A DNA stretch of 64,000 nucleotides, taken from Streptomyces dangxiongensis. Lineage in GTDB: Bacteria > Actinomycetota > Actinomycetes > Streptomycetales > Streptomycetaceae. The DNA is taken from NCBI RefSeq assembly GCF_003675325.1, contig NZ_CP033073.1, positions 5,084,001-5,148,000 on the forward strand. The letters are read 5' to 3'. Each line of letters opens with the position of its first letter. Position 1 is the stretch's first letter. The notes beneath the pieces were generated by a model. It was not told the DNA's origin and made no database searches. It saw nothing but the letters and a program-made list of their open reading frames with translations. Both the position numbers and the translations under genes were made by a program. This document shows, one piece after another, positions 23,280 through 31,655 of the stretch.

Positions 23280-24230
23280 ATGGCCTACGACCTGATCACC
23301 ATGGGGCGGATCGGGGTGGACCTCTACCCGCTCCAGACCGGTGTCCCGCTCGCCCGGGTGTCGTCCTTCGGCAAGTTCCTCGGCGGGTCGGCGGCGAACG
23401 TCGCGGTCGCCGCGGCCCGGCTCGGCCGGCGCACCGCCGTGATCACCCGCACCGGCGACGACCCGTTCGGTGCCTACCTCCACGAGGCGCTGCGCGGTTT
23501 CGGCGTCGACGACCGCTGGGTCACCCCCGTCCCCGGCCTGCCGACCCCGGTGACCTTCTGCGAGGTCTTCCCGCCGGACGACTTCCCGCTCTACTTCTAC
23601 CGGCAGCCCAAGGCCCCCGACCTGGAGATCGACGCCCACCAGCTCGACCTGGACGCCGTCCGCGAGGCCCGGATCTTCTGGGTCACCGGCACCGGTCTGA
23701 GCGAGGAGCCGAGCCGGACGGCGACCCTCGCGGCCCTCGCCCACCGGGCCGGGTCGGGGACCACCGTCCTCGACCTCGACTGGCGCCCGATGTTCTGGGC
23801 CGACCCCGCGTCCGCCCGCCCGTTCTACACCGAGGCGCTGCGCCACGCCACGGTCGCCGTCGGCAACGTGGACGAGGTCGAGGTGGCCACCGGGGAACGC
23901 GAACCGTACGCCGCCGCCCGCGCCCTGCTTGCCTCCGGCGTCGAGCTGGCCGTCGTCAAGCAGGGGCCCGAGGGGGTCCTCGCCGTCCGCAGCGACGGCG
24001 AGAGCGCCGAGGTCCCGCCCCTGCCCGTCACCGTCCTGAACGGACTCGGCGCCGGGGACGCCTTCGGCGGCTCCCTCTGCCACGGCCTGCTCGCCGGCTG
24101 GGACCTGGAGACGGTCATGCGGCACGCCAACGCGGCCGGCGCGATCGTCGCCTCCCGGCTGGAGTGCTCCTCCGCGATGCCCGCCCCCGACGAGGTGGCC
24201 GCCGCGCTCGAGGCCGGAGCGGTCCGGTGA
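23280..24230 (+). CDS. iolC: 5-dehydro-2-deoxygluconokinase
   Basis: A PfkB-family sugar kinase that phosphorylates 5-dehydro-2-deoxygluconate in myo-inositol catabolism. It begins MAYDLITMGRIGVDLYPLQT and has the PfkB signatures FLGGSAANVAVAAARLG and the C-terminal LNGLGAGDAFGGSLCHGL with the catalytic Asp in GAGDAF. GAAGGG is 6 nt before ATG 23280; the in-frame ATG at 23274 overlaps that site and is less likely. It is first in an operon and ends in a GTGA overlap with the next gene. Confidence 0.93.
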   Translation: MAYDLITMGRIGVDLYPLQTGVPLARVSSFGKFLGGSAANVAVAAARLGRRTAVITRTGDDPFGAYLHEALRGFGVDDRWVTPVPGLPTPVTFCEVFPPDDFPLYFYRQPKAPDLEIDAHQLDLDAVREARIFWVTGTGLSEEPSRTATLAALAHRAGSGTTVLDLDWRPMFWADPASARPFYTEALRHATVAVGNVDEVEVATGEREPYAAARALLASGVELAVVKQGPEGVLAVRSDGESAEVPPLPVTVLNGLGAGDAFGGSLCHGLLAGWDLETVMRHANAAGAIVASRLECSSAMPAPDEVAAALEAGAVR

Positions 24231-25165
24231 GGGCGGGCCGCGTCACGGGCACGCACACCCACGGCGGCGACGGTATCCGCCACCCTCGCGTGGACGTCTC
24301 CGCACTCGTCGGCGTCCGCACCCGCCACCCCGAGGCGATCGCCGAGGCCGCCGCCCGCCGGGCCCGCCGGCCCCTGCTGAACGAGAACGGCCGGCTGATG
24401 ATCGTCGCCGCCGACCACCCGGCCCGCGGCGCCCTCGGCGTCGGCGACCGCGGGCTCGCCATGGCCAACCGCGCCGACCTCCTCGGACGCCTCTGCCTCG
24501 CGCTGTCCCGGCCCGGCGTCGACGGCGTCCTCGCCACCGCCGACATCCTGGACGACCTGCTGCTGCTCGGCGCCCTGGAGAACAAGGTCGTCATGGGCTC
24601 GATGAACCGCGGCGGCCTCCAGGGGGCCAGCTTCGAGCTGGACGACCGGTTCACCGGCCACCGCCCCGAGGACATCGAACGCCTCGGCTTCGACGCGGGC
24701 AAGCTGCTGCTGCGCGTCGACTACGCCGATCCGGGCTCCCTGACCACCCTGGAGGCCGCCGCCCGCGCCATCGACGCCATGGCCGCCCGCCGGCTCCCGG
24801 TGTTCGTGGAACCGTTCATCAGCCGCCGCACCCCCGAGGGCCGACTGAGCAACGACCTGTCGGCCGAGGCGGTCACCCGGTCCCTCGCCATCGCCTCGGG
24901 CCTCGGCGGCTCCTCCGCCTACACCTGGCTGAAGGTGCCGGTCACCGAGAACCCCGACGACATGGCCCACGTCATGGAGACCTCCACCCTCCCCGCCGTG
25001 CTCCTCGGCGGCGAGGTCGGGGACGACCAGGAGGGGGCGTACGAGAAGTGGCGCGGCGCCCTGCGACTGCCCACCGTGCGCGGCCTGGTCGTCGGCCGCT
25101 CGCTGCTGTACCCGGCGGACGGCGACGTGGCCGCCGCCGTGGACACCGCCGTAGGACTGCTGTGA
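24227..25165 (+). CDS. Cgl0158-like (beta/alpha)8-barrel protein of the iol operon
   Basis: A 312-residue protein that lies between iolC and iolB in many actinobacterial inositol operons and resembles class I aldolase barrels (Cgl0158/IolC2-type, DeoC/LacD superfamily). Recognisable parts are LMIVAADHPARGALGVG, VMGSMNRGGLQGASFELDDR and SAYTWLKVPVT with the candidate Schiff-base lysine. It may split the phosphorylated product of IolC, replacing IolJ; that is inference from position. The GTG start at 24227 overlaps the iolC stop (GTGA). Confidence 0.85.
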   Translation: MRAGRVTGTHTHGGDGIRHPRVDVSALVGVRTRHPEAIAEAAARRARRPLLNENGRLMIVAADHPARGALGVGDRGLAMANRADLLGRLCLALSRPGVDGVLATADILDDLLLLGALENKVVMGSMNRGGLQGASFELDDRFTGHRPEDIERLGFDAGKLLLRVDYADPGSLTTLEAAARAIDAMAARRLPVFVEPFISRRTPEGRLSNDLSAEAVTRSLAIASGLGGSSAYTWLKVPVTENPDDMAHVMETSTLPAVLLGGEVGDDQEGAYEKWRGALRLPTVRGLVVGRSLLYPADGDVAAAVDTAVGLL

Positions 25166-25172
25166 GGGCCGC

Positions 25173-25997
25173 ATGACGAGCACCGACCTGCATCTGCCCA
25201 GGGGCACGACCGCGAACGCCCGGTACGCCGTCGACATCGGCCCCGAGCGGGCCGGGTGGACGCACAGCAGCCTGCGCGTCGTGGAGCTGACACCCGGCGG
25301 TACGCAGACTTTCACCACCGGCGACAGCGAATGGATCGTGCTTCCGCTGGAAGGCGGATGTACCGTGCGAACGGAACAGCGAGAGTTCCAACTCCTGGGC
25401 CGGGAAAGCGTGTTCACGGGCGTCTCCGACTTCGTGTACGCCCCCCGGGACACCCGGGTCCAGATCGCCTCCGGCGCGGGAGGCCGCTTCGCCCTGGCAG
25501 GAGCGAAGTGCGAGCGACGACTCCCCGCCCGCTACGGCCCCGCGCCGGAGGTACCCGTCGAGGAGCGCGGCAGCGGCAGGTGCGCCCGCCGGGTGCGCAA
25601 CTTCGCCTCGGCCGACTCCTTCGACTGCGACAGGCTGATCGCCGTCGAGGTCATCACCCCGGGCGGCAACTGGTCGTCGTACCCGCCGCACAAGCACGAC
25701 GAGCACCGGCCGGGCGAGGAGTCCGAGCTGGAGGAGATCTACTACTTCGAGATCGACGGCCCGAACGGTCTTGGCTACCAGCGGGTGTTCCCCTCCCGGC
25801 CGGGCGGCTCCGACCTGCTCGCCGAGGTCCGCTCCGGCGACGCGGTCCTCGTCCCCGACGGCTGGCACGGCCCCTCGATCGCCCAGCCCGGGCACGACCT
25901 CTACTACCTGAACGTCATGGCCGGCCCGGGCGCGACCCGTGAGTGGAAGATCTGCTTCCACCCGGACCACACCGAGACCACAGGGGGATACCGATGA
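25173..25997 (+). CDS. iolB: 5-deoxy-glucuronate isomerase
   Basis: A 274-residue bicupin enzyme converting 5-deoxy-glucuronate to 5-dehydro-2-deoxygluconate, the substrate of IolC. The second cupin shows the metal ligands in SYPPHKHDEH and EEIYYFEI, with a further His in VPDGWHGP. It starts 7 bp after the previous gene and overlaps iolD by 4 bp (ATGA), so it is in the same translational unit. Confidence 0.94.
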   Translation: MTSTDLHLPRGTTANARYAVDIGPERAGWTHSSLRVVELTPGGTQTFTTGDSEWIVLPLEGGCTVRTEQREFQLLGRESVFTGVSDFVYAPRDTRVQIASGAGGRFALAGAKCERRLPARYGPAPEVPVEERGSGRCARRVRNFASADSFDCDRLIAVEVITPGGNWSSYPPHKHDEHRPGEESELEEIYYFEIDGPNGLGYQRVFPSRPGGSDLLAEVRSGDAVLVPDGWHGPSIAQPGHDLYYLNVMAGPGATREWKICFHPDHTETTGGYR

Positions 25998-27871
25998 CGA
26001 CGCGGCTGACCGTCGCCCAGGCACTCGTCCGCTTCCTCGCCGCCCAGTACACCGAGCGGGACGGCGAGCGGCGGCGGCTGATCGGCGCCACCTGGGGCAT
26101 CTTCGGGCACGGCAACGTCGCCGGGATCGGCCAGGCACTGGTCGAGCACGCCGACGTCATGCCGTACCACCAGGGCCGCAACGAGCAGTCCATGGTGCAC
26201 GCGGCGGTCGGCTACGCCCGCCAGTCGAACCGGCTGTCCACGCACGCGGTGACGACGTCCATCGGCCCCGGCGCGACCAACCTCGTCACCGGCGCCGCCC
26301 TGGCCACCGTCAACCACCTGCCGGTGCTGCTCCTGCCCGGCGACGTGTTCGCCGCCCGCCCGGCCGACCCGGTGCTCCAGCAGCTCGAGGTGCCGTACGC
26401 GGGCGACGTGTCGGTCAACGACACCCTGCGCCCGGTGTCCCGCTACTTCGACCGCGTCACCCGCCCCGAGGCCCTGATCCCGGCGGCCCTCCAGGCCGCA
26501 CGGGTGCTCACCGACCCGGTCCAGACCGGCGCGGTCACCCTCGCCCTGCCGCAGGACGTGCAGGCCGAGGCCCACGACTGGCCGGAGGAGTTCTTCGCCG
26601 AGCGCGTGTGGACCGTACGCCGGCCGGGCGCGGACCCGGCCGAGCTGGCGGAGGCGGTCCGGGCGGTCCGCCAGGCGCGCCGGCCGCTGGTCGTCGCGGG
26701 CGGCGGAGTGCACCACAGCCGCGCGGAGGAGGCCCTCGCGGAGTTCGCGTCGGCCACCCGCATCCCCGTCGCCTCCACCCAGGCCGGCAAGGGTTCGCTG
26801 CGCCACGACCACCCGCAGGACGTCGGCGGGATCGGGCACACCGGCACCGCGACCGCCGACGAGCTGGCCCGCACCGCCGACCTGGTGATCGGCGTCGGCA
26901 CCCGGTACACCGACTTCACCACCGCCTCCGGCACCCTCTTCGCACACCCGGACGTCCGCTTCCTCAACCTGAACATCGCACCCTACGACGGCCACAAGCT
27001 CGCCGGGCTCCCGCTGATCGCCGACGCCCGCAGCGGGCTCGGCGAACTGACCGAGGCCCTGGTGATGCACGGACACACGGTCACCGACGCCTACGTCGCC
27101 GGCTACACCGCGGACAAGGAACGCTGGGAGCGGCGCGTCGACGCCTGCTTCGCGGCCGGCGACGACGCCGCGCGGCCGACCCAGCCGCAGGTCATCGGCG
27201 CGCTGGACGCGCTGGTGGACGGGTCGGACATCATCGTCAACGCGGCCGGCTCGCTCCCCGGCGACCTGCACAAGCTGTGGCGGGCGCGCTCCCGCGACCA
27301 GTACCACCTGGAGTACGGCTACTCCTGCATGGGCTACGAGATCCCGGCCGCGCTCGGCGTGAAGCTCGCCGCGCCGGAGCGGAACGTGTGGGCGCTGGTC
27401 GGCGACGGCACGTATCTGATGATGCCGACGGAGATCGTGACCGCCGTGCAGGAGGGTGTCGCGATCAAGGTCCTGCTGGTGCAGAACCACGGGTACGCCT
27501 CGATCGGCGGCCTGTCGGAGTCGGTCGGCGGCGAGCGGTTCGGCACCGCCTACCGCTTCCCGGCCGAGGACGGCACGTTCACGGGGGCCCCGCTGCCCGT
27601 CGACCTCGCCGCCAACGCCGCCAGCCTGGGCATGCGGGTGCTGCGCGCCACGACCGTACGGGAGCTGCGGGAGGCGCTCGCCGAGGCCCGGGCCGCCGGC
27701 ACTCCCACATGTGTCTACGTGGAGACCGAAACGTCCGACACTGTGTCGGGCGCGCCCGGGGCGCAGGCCTGGTGGGATGTTCCTGTGGCCGAGACCGCGA
27801 CCCGACCGTCGGCGGTCAGGGCACGTGAGCTGTACGAACGGCACGTCTCGACCCGACGCCGCCATCTGTAG
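25994..27871 (+). CDS. iolD: 3D-(3,5/4)-trihydroxycyclohexane-1,2-dione acylhydrolase
   Basis: A 625-residue thiamine-diphosphate enzyme that opens the inositol ring derivative in the iol pathway. The N-terminal domain has ATWGIFGHGNVAGIGQAL and the catalytic-glutamate region QGRNEQSMVHAA. The C-terminal ThDP-binding motif is VGDGTYLMMPTEIVTAVQEG with the GDG...N pattern completed at VQNHGYASIG. ATG 25994 overlaps the iolB stop. Confidence 0.95.
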   Translation: MTTRLTVAQALVRFLAAQYTERDGERRRLIGATWGIFGHGNVAGIGQALVEHADVMPYHQGRNEQSMVHAAVGYARQSNRLSTHAVTTSIGPGATNLVTGAALATVNHLPVLLLPGDVFAARPADPVLQQLEVPYAGDVSVNDTLRPVSRYFDRVTRPEALIPAALQAARVLTDPVQTGAVTLALPQDVQAEAHDWPEEFFAERVWTVRRPGADPAELAEAVRAVRQARRPLVVAGGGVHHSRAEEALAEFASATRIPVASTQAGKGSLRHDHPQDVGGIGHTGTATADELARTADLVIGVGTRYTDFTTASGTLFAHPDVRFLNLNIAPYDGHKLAGLPLIADARSGLGELTEALVMHGHTVTDAYVAGYTADKERWERRVDACFAAGDDAARPTQPQVIGALDALVDGSDIIVNAAGSLPGDLHKLWRARSRDQYHLEYGYSCMGYEIPAALGVKLAAPERNVWALVGDGTYLMMPTEIVTAVQEGVAIKVLLVQNHGYASIGGLSESVGGERFGTAYRFPAEDGTFTGAPLPVDLAANAASLGMRVLRATTVRELREALAEARAAGTPTCVYVETETSDTVSGAPGAQAWWDVPVAETATRPSAVRARELYERHVSTRRRHL

Positions 27872-27886
27872 AAGGAGTTTCTGGGC

Positions 27887-29389
27887 ATGACGAAAATCGT
27901 CAACCACTGGATCGGCGGAAAGACCGTCGAAGGCGCGTCGGGCACGTACGGGCCGGTCACCGACCCGGCGACCGGCGTGGTCACCACCAAGGTCGCCTTC
28001 GCCTCCGCCGAGGAGGTCGACGCGGCGGTCGCGGCGGCCAAGGTCGCCTTCCTGACCTGGGGCCAGTCCTCGCTGGCCCAGCGGACCACCGTCCTCTTCC
28101 GGTTCCGCGCGCTGCTGGACGCCCACCGCGACGAGATCGCCGAGCTGATCACCGCCGAGCACGGCAAGGTGCACTCCGACGCGCTCGGCGAGGTCGCGCG
28201 CGGCCTGGAGATCGTCGACCTGGCCTGCGGGATCAACGTCCAGCTCAAGGGCGAACTGTCCACGCAGGTCGCCAGCCGGGTCGACGTGGCCTCGATCCGC
28301 CAGCCGCTCGGTGTCGTCGCGGGCATCACACCGTTCAACTTCCCCGCGATGGTCCCGATGTGGATGTTCCCGCTCGCCGTCGCGACCGGCAACACCTTCG
28401 TGCTGAAGCCGTCCGAGAAGGACCCCTCGGCCTCCGTCCGGATCGCCGAGCTGCTGGCCGAGGCGGGCCTGCCCGACGGCGTGTTCAACGTGGTCCACGG
28501 CGACAAGGTGGCCGTCGACCGCCTCCTGGAGCACCCGGACGTCAAGGCCGTCTCCTTCGTCGGCTCGACCCCGATCGCCCGCCACATCCACACCACCGCC
28601 TCCGCCCACGGCAAGCGTGTGCAGGCGCTCGGCGGCGCCAAGAACCACATGCTGGTGCTGCCGGACGCCGACCTGGACGCGGCGGCCGACGCGGCGGTCT
28701 CGGCGGCGTACGGCTCGGCGGGCGAGCGCTGCATGGCCATCTCGGCCGTCGTGGCCGTGGGCGCGATCGGCGACACGCTGGTGGAGAAGATCCGTGAGCG
28801 CGCCGAGAAAATCAAGATCGGCCCGGGCAGCGACCCGGCGTCCGAGATGGGCCCGCTGATCACCAAGGCCCACCGCGACAAGGTGGCCTCGTACGTCTCC
28901 GGGGCCGCCGCCGAGGGCGCGGAGGTCGTGCTCGACGGCACCGGGTACACCGTCGAGGGCTACGAGGACGGCCACTGGATCGGCATCTCGCTGCTCGACA
29001 AGGTGCCGACCGGCGCGAAGGCGTACCAGGACGAGATCTTCGGCCCGGTGCTGTGCGTGCTGCGCGCCGAGACCTACGAGGAGGGCCTGGCGCTCATCAA
29101 CGCGTCGCCGTTCGGCAACGGCACCGCGATCTTCACCCGGGACGGCGGTGCCGCGCGCCGCTTCCAACTGGAGGTCGAGGCCGGCATGGTCGGCGTGAAC
29201 GTGCCGATCCCGGTCCCCGTCGGGTACCACTCCTTCGGCGGCTGGAAGGACTCGCTCTTCGGCGACCACCACGTCTACGGCAACGACGGCACGCACTTCT
29301 ACACCCGCGGCAAGGTCGTCACCACCCGCTGGCCCGACCCGGCGGACGCCCCGACGGGCGTGGATCTGGGCTTCCCGCGCAACCACTGA
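27887..29389 (+). CDS. mmsA: Methylmalonate-semialdehyde dehydrogenase (CoA-acylating)
   Basis: A 500-residue aldehyde dehydrogenase, the last iol pathway step (malonate semialdehyde to acetyl-CoA) and also part of valine catabolism. Landmarks are GVVAGITPFNFPAMVPMWMF, the nucleotide loop FVGSTPIARHI, catalytic cysteine in SAGERCMAISAVVAVG and the C-terminal FTRDGGAARRFQ. MmsA-type ALDHs are distinguished by using CoA. GGAG precedes ATG 27887. Last gene of the operon, followed by a very long perfect palindrome. Confidence 0.94.
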   Translation: MTKIVNHWIGGKTVEGASGTYGPVTDPATGVVTTKVAFASAEEVDAAVAAAKVAFLTWGQSSLAQRTTVLFRFRALLDAHRDEIAELITAEHGKVHSDALGEVARGLEIVDLACGINVQLKGELSTQVASRVDVASIRQPLGVVAGITPFNFPAMVPMWMFPLAVATGNTFVLKPSEKDPSASVRIAELLAEAGLPDGVFNVVHGDKVAVDRLLEHPDVKAVSFVGSTPIARHIHTTASAHGKRVQALGGAKNHMLVLPDADLDAAADAAVSAAYGSAGERCMAISAVVAVGAIGDTLVEKIRERAEKIKIGPGSDPASEMGPLITKAHRDKVASYVSGAAAEGAEVVLDGTGYTVEGYEDGHWIGISLLDKVPTGAKAYQDEIFGPVLCVLRAETYEEGLALINASPFGNGTAIFTRDGGAARRFQLEVEAGMVGVNVPIPVPVGYHSFGGWKDSLFGDHHVYGNDGTHFYTRGKVVTTRWPDPADAPTGVDLGFPRNH

Positions 29390-29400
29390 TCCGGACGGCA

Positions 29401-29444
29401 CGGCGCCCCGCCCCCTCCCCGCGCGGGGAGGGGGCGGGGCGCCG
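29401..29444. terminator. 44-bp perfect palindrome terminator
   Basis: The 22 bases at 29401-29422 are the exact reverse complement of 29423-29444 (arms start CGGCGCCCCG and end CGGGGCGCCG), 11 bp after mmsA. As RNA it would be a near-continuous hairpin. Downstream, 29445-29834 is less GC-rich, has a strong GGAGG near 29565 with no good open frame, and otherwise looks like the promoter region of the permease gene. Confidence 0.8.
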
Positions 29445-29834
29445 CCGTGTCCGGCCCGCGGCCGGATATGCCGTCCGCATGACGTCCGGATAACGGACGG
29501 CTGACATTTTTTTGAAACACCCGCTGCGGTTCTCGTGCTGGCCGGACGAAACGGATGATGAAGGAGGTTCGCCGATATCCCCTTTGAAAGCAAGGTCGCA
29601 CTTGGCTGAAGCTTGATGGATGCACCTATAGGGCGTCACAGCCTGGGAAAGTGATGCGGTGCCGGAACTTCCGCAGGTGCGGATTCCGCAGGTAAACGAC
29701 CATTGACGTGGCGGTTTTCGTCGGGGTTCTCTATGCAACGCCGGGAGCGGACGAAATGAACGTACGACGATCCGCCGGAGGCGATAGCGCTCCCGCCCCC
29801 ACCCTCAGCCGCTCACGTCGATCGGAACCACCGA

Positions 29835-31316
29835 ATGACCGACACGCTCCAGAAGTCCGTGGTCGACACCGCGACAGCCCCCGCACCCGAGCTGAAGCGT
29901 TCCATCGGTGTCGTCGGCGGCACGCTGCTGACGCTGTCCTGCGTCACGCCCGCCTCCACGCTCTTCGTCGTCGTCCCCGACCTGTTCGGCTCACTCGGCA
30001 CCGCCACCGCCCTCACCATCGGCATCGGCTCCCTCCTCTGCATCGCCGTCGCGTTCTGCTACTCCGAGCTGGGCACCCTGATCCCCAGCGCGGGCGGCGA
30101 GTACGCCATGGTCTCCACGATGGCCGGACGGCTCGCGGGCTGGCTCGTCTTCGTGCTCTCCCTGCTGGTCGTCATGATCGTGCCGCCCGTCATCGCGATG
30201 GGCACCGCGGACTACCTCGCCCCGCTCGTCCACCTCGACCCGGCGATGACCGGCGCCGGCGTCATGCTGCTCGCCACCCTCGCCGGCCTGCTCGACCTGC
30301 GCGCCAACGCCTGGATCACCGGTATCTTCCTGGTCCTGGAGGTCATCGCCGCCGGAGTCGTCGCCCTGCTCGGCTTCTCGCACAGCCACCGCGGCCTGAG
30401 CAGCCTCACCTCCATGCGGGTCGCCGGCTCCGGCGGCCACGCCGACACCGTGACCGCCATGCTGGTCGTCTCCGGCCTCGCCATCGCCCTCTTCGTCACC
30501 CAGGGCTTCTCGACCGCCGTCTACCTCTCCGAGGAACTGGAGAACCCGCGCCGCAACGTCGCCCGGACCGTCATGGCCACCCTCGCCATCTCCACCGTGG
30601 TCATCCTGGTGCCGGTCGCCGCCATCACCATGGGCGCCGGTGACCTGGAGCAGCTCACCGGCGGCGACATCAGCGCCATGGTCACCGCCTGGTCCAACTC
30701 CGCGGTCGGCACCTTCGTGAGCCTCTGCGTGGCCCTCGCGATCATCAACGCGGGCATCGTCATGGTCATCCAGAACTCCCGCGTGCTGTTCGCCTCCGCC
30801 CGTGACAAGGCCTGGCCCGGCCCCGTCAACACCGTCTTCGCCAAGCTCGGCCGCTTCGGCTCCCCGTGGGTCGCCACGCTCGCGGTCGGCGTCCCCGGCG
30901 CGCTGCTCTGCTTCGTCAACCTCGACACCCTGTACGGCGTCACCGGCGTCTCCGTCACCGGCATGTACCTGCTCGTCGCGGTCGCCGCCCTGCTCGCCCG
31001 CCGCGGCTCCCACAAGCACACGACCGCCTGGCGGATGCCGCTGTGGCCCGCGGTGCCGCTCCTGCTGATCGCCGTCCTCGCCTACATCCTGACCCAGCAG
31101 GAGGCGACCTACCTGCTGTGGACCGGCGGCATCACCGCCGTCGCCACCCTCTACTGGGCGTTCTACCTGCGCCCGCGCCGCGAGACCCGCTGGCTGGTGT
31201 CCATCCCCGAGGACGCCCGGCCGGCCGAGGACGCGCCGGTCACGGAACGGACGCAGCTCACGGAAGGGGCACAGCTCCCCGCGGGCACGCCGCTCCCCGG
31301 GGCCGCGCGGGCCTAG
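29835..31316 (+). CDS. APC-family amino acid/polyamine permease
   Basis: A 493-residue integral membrane transporter with about 12 hydrophobic segments, beginning SIGVVGGTLLTLSCVTPAST after a 20-residue cytoplasmic lead. The family features are the early GGEYAMVSTMAGRLAGW and the conserved YLSEELENPRRNV loop between TM6 and TM7, typical of the APC superfamily. The substrate is not predictable from sequence; closeness to the iol operon does not prove a role in inositol uptake. Its TAG stop lies in a CTAG where a minus-strand frame also stops. Confidence 0.9.
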   Translation: MTDTLQKSVVDTATAPAPELKRSIGVVGGTLLTLSCVTPASTLFVVVPDLFGSLGTATALTIGIGSLLCIAVAFCYSELGTLIPSAGGEYAMVSTMAGRLAGWLVFVLSLLVVMIVPPVIAMGTADYLAPLVHLDPAMTGAGVMLLATLAGLLDLRANAWITGIFLVLEVIAAGVVALLGFSHSHRGLSSLTSMRVAGSGGHADTVTAMLVVSGLAIALFVTQGFSTAVYLSEELENPRRNVARTVMATLAISTVVILVPVAAITMGAGDLEQLTGGDISAMVTAWSNSAVGTFVSLCVALAIINAGIVMVIQNSRVLFASARDKAWPGPVNTVFAKLGRFGSPWVATLAVGVPGALLCFVNLDTLYGVTGVSVTGMYLLVAVAALLARRGSHKHTTAWRMPLWPAVPLLLIAVLAYILTQQEATYLLWTGGITAVATLYWAFYLRPRRETRWLVSIPEDARPAEDAPVTERTQLTEGAQLPAGTPLPGAARA

Positions 31317-31655
31317 GGGCCCAGAACCCCCGCATCACCACGGCGCACGTCCCGTCGTCCTCACCGCCCGCACCGCGACAGGCGGCGAGGACGACGTCGT
31401 GGTCGGCCTGGTCGGCGTGGAGGGTCTTCCCGCCGCCGACGGAGACCGGCGACGGCCGTCTCCTCGTTCGGGCGAACCGGATGATCGGACAGGTGCGCGG
31501 CGGCGGCCCGGCGGCGCCGGCGGCCCGGCGGATTCGCAGGGCCTCCCCGTACCACGGGTGAAGTACGCCGGGACAGGTTCGTACGCCCCAGGGAGGGCAT
31601 GTGGCTCCGACCGGCGGCTGCAGCGGTTGTCGGTGGTGGCCCGTACCGTTGGACC
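31317..31655. other. Gap between permease and hydrolase-ABC fusion
   Basis: No secure gene. On the minus strand a reading with G/C at third positions runs from about 31445 down to a TAG at 31315-31313 (decoded piece GGGKTLHADQADHDVVLAAC, later CAVVMRGFWAP). Upstream the coding signal passes to another frame and I find no start codon. It may be a small frameshifted gene or chance. Confidence 0.25.

Noticed and set aside
25904..29593. 1229-codon minus-strand frame across the iol operon
   Set aside because: Antisense shadow of iolD and mmsA, rich in Val-Asp-Gly-Arg with no recognisable domain.
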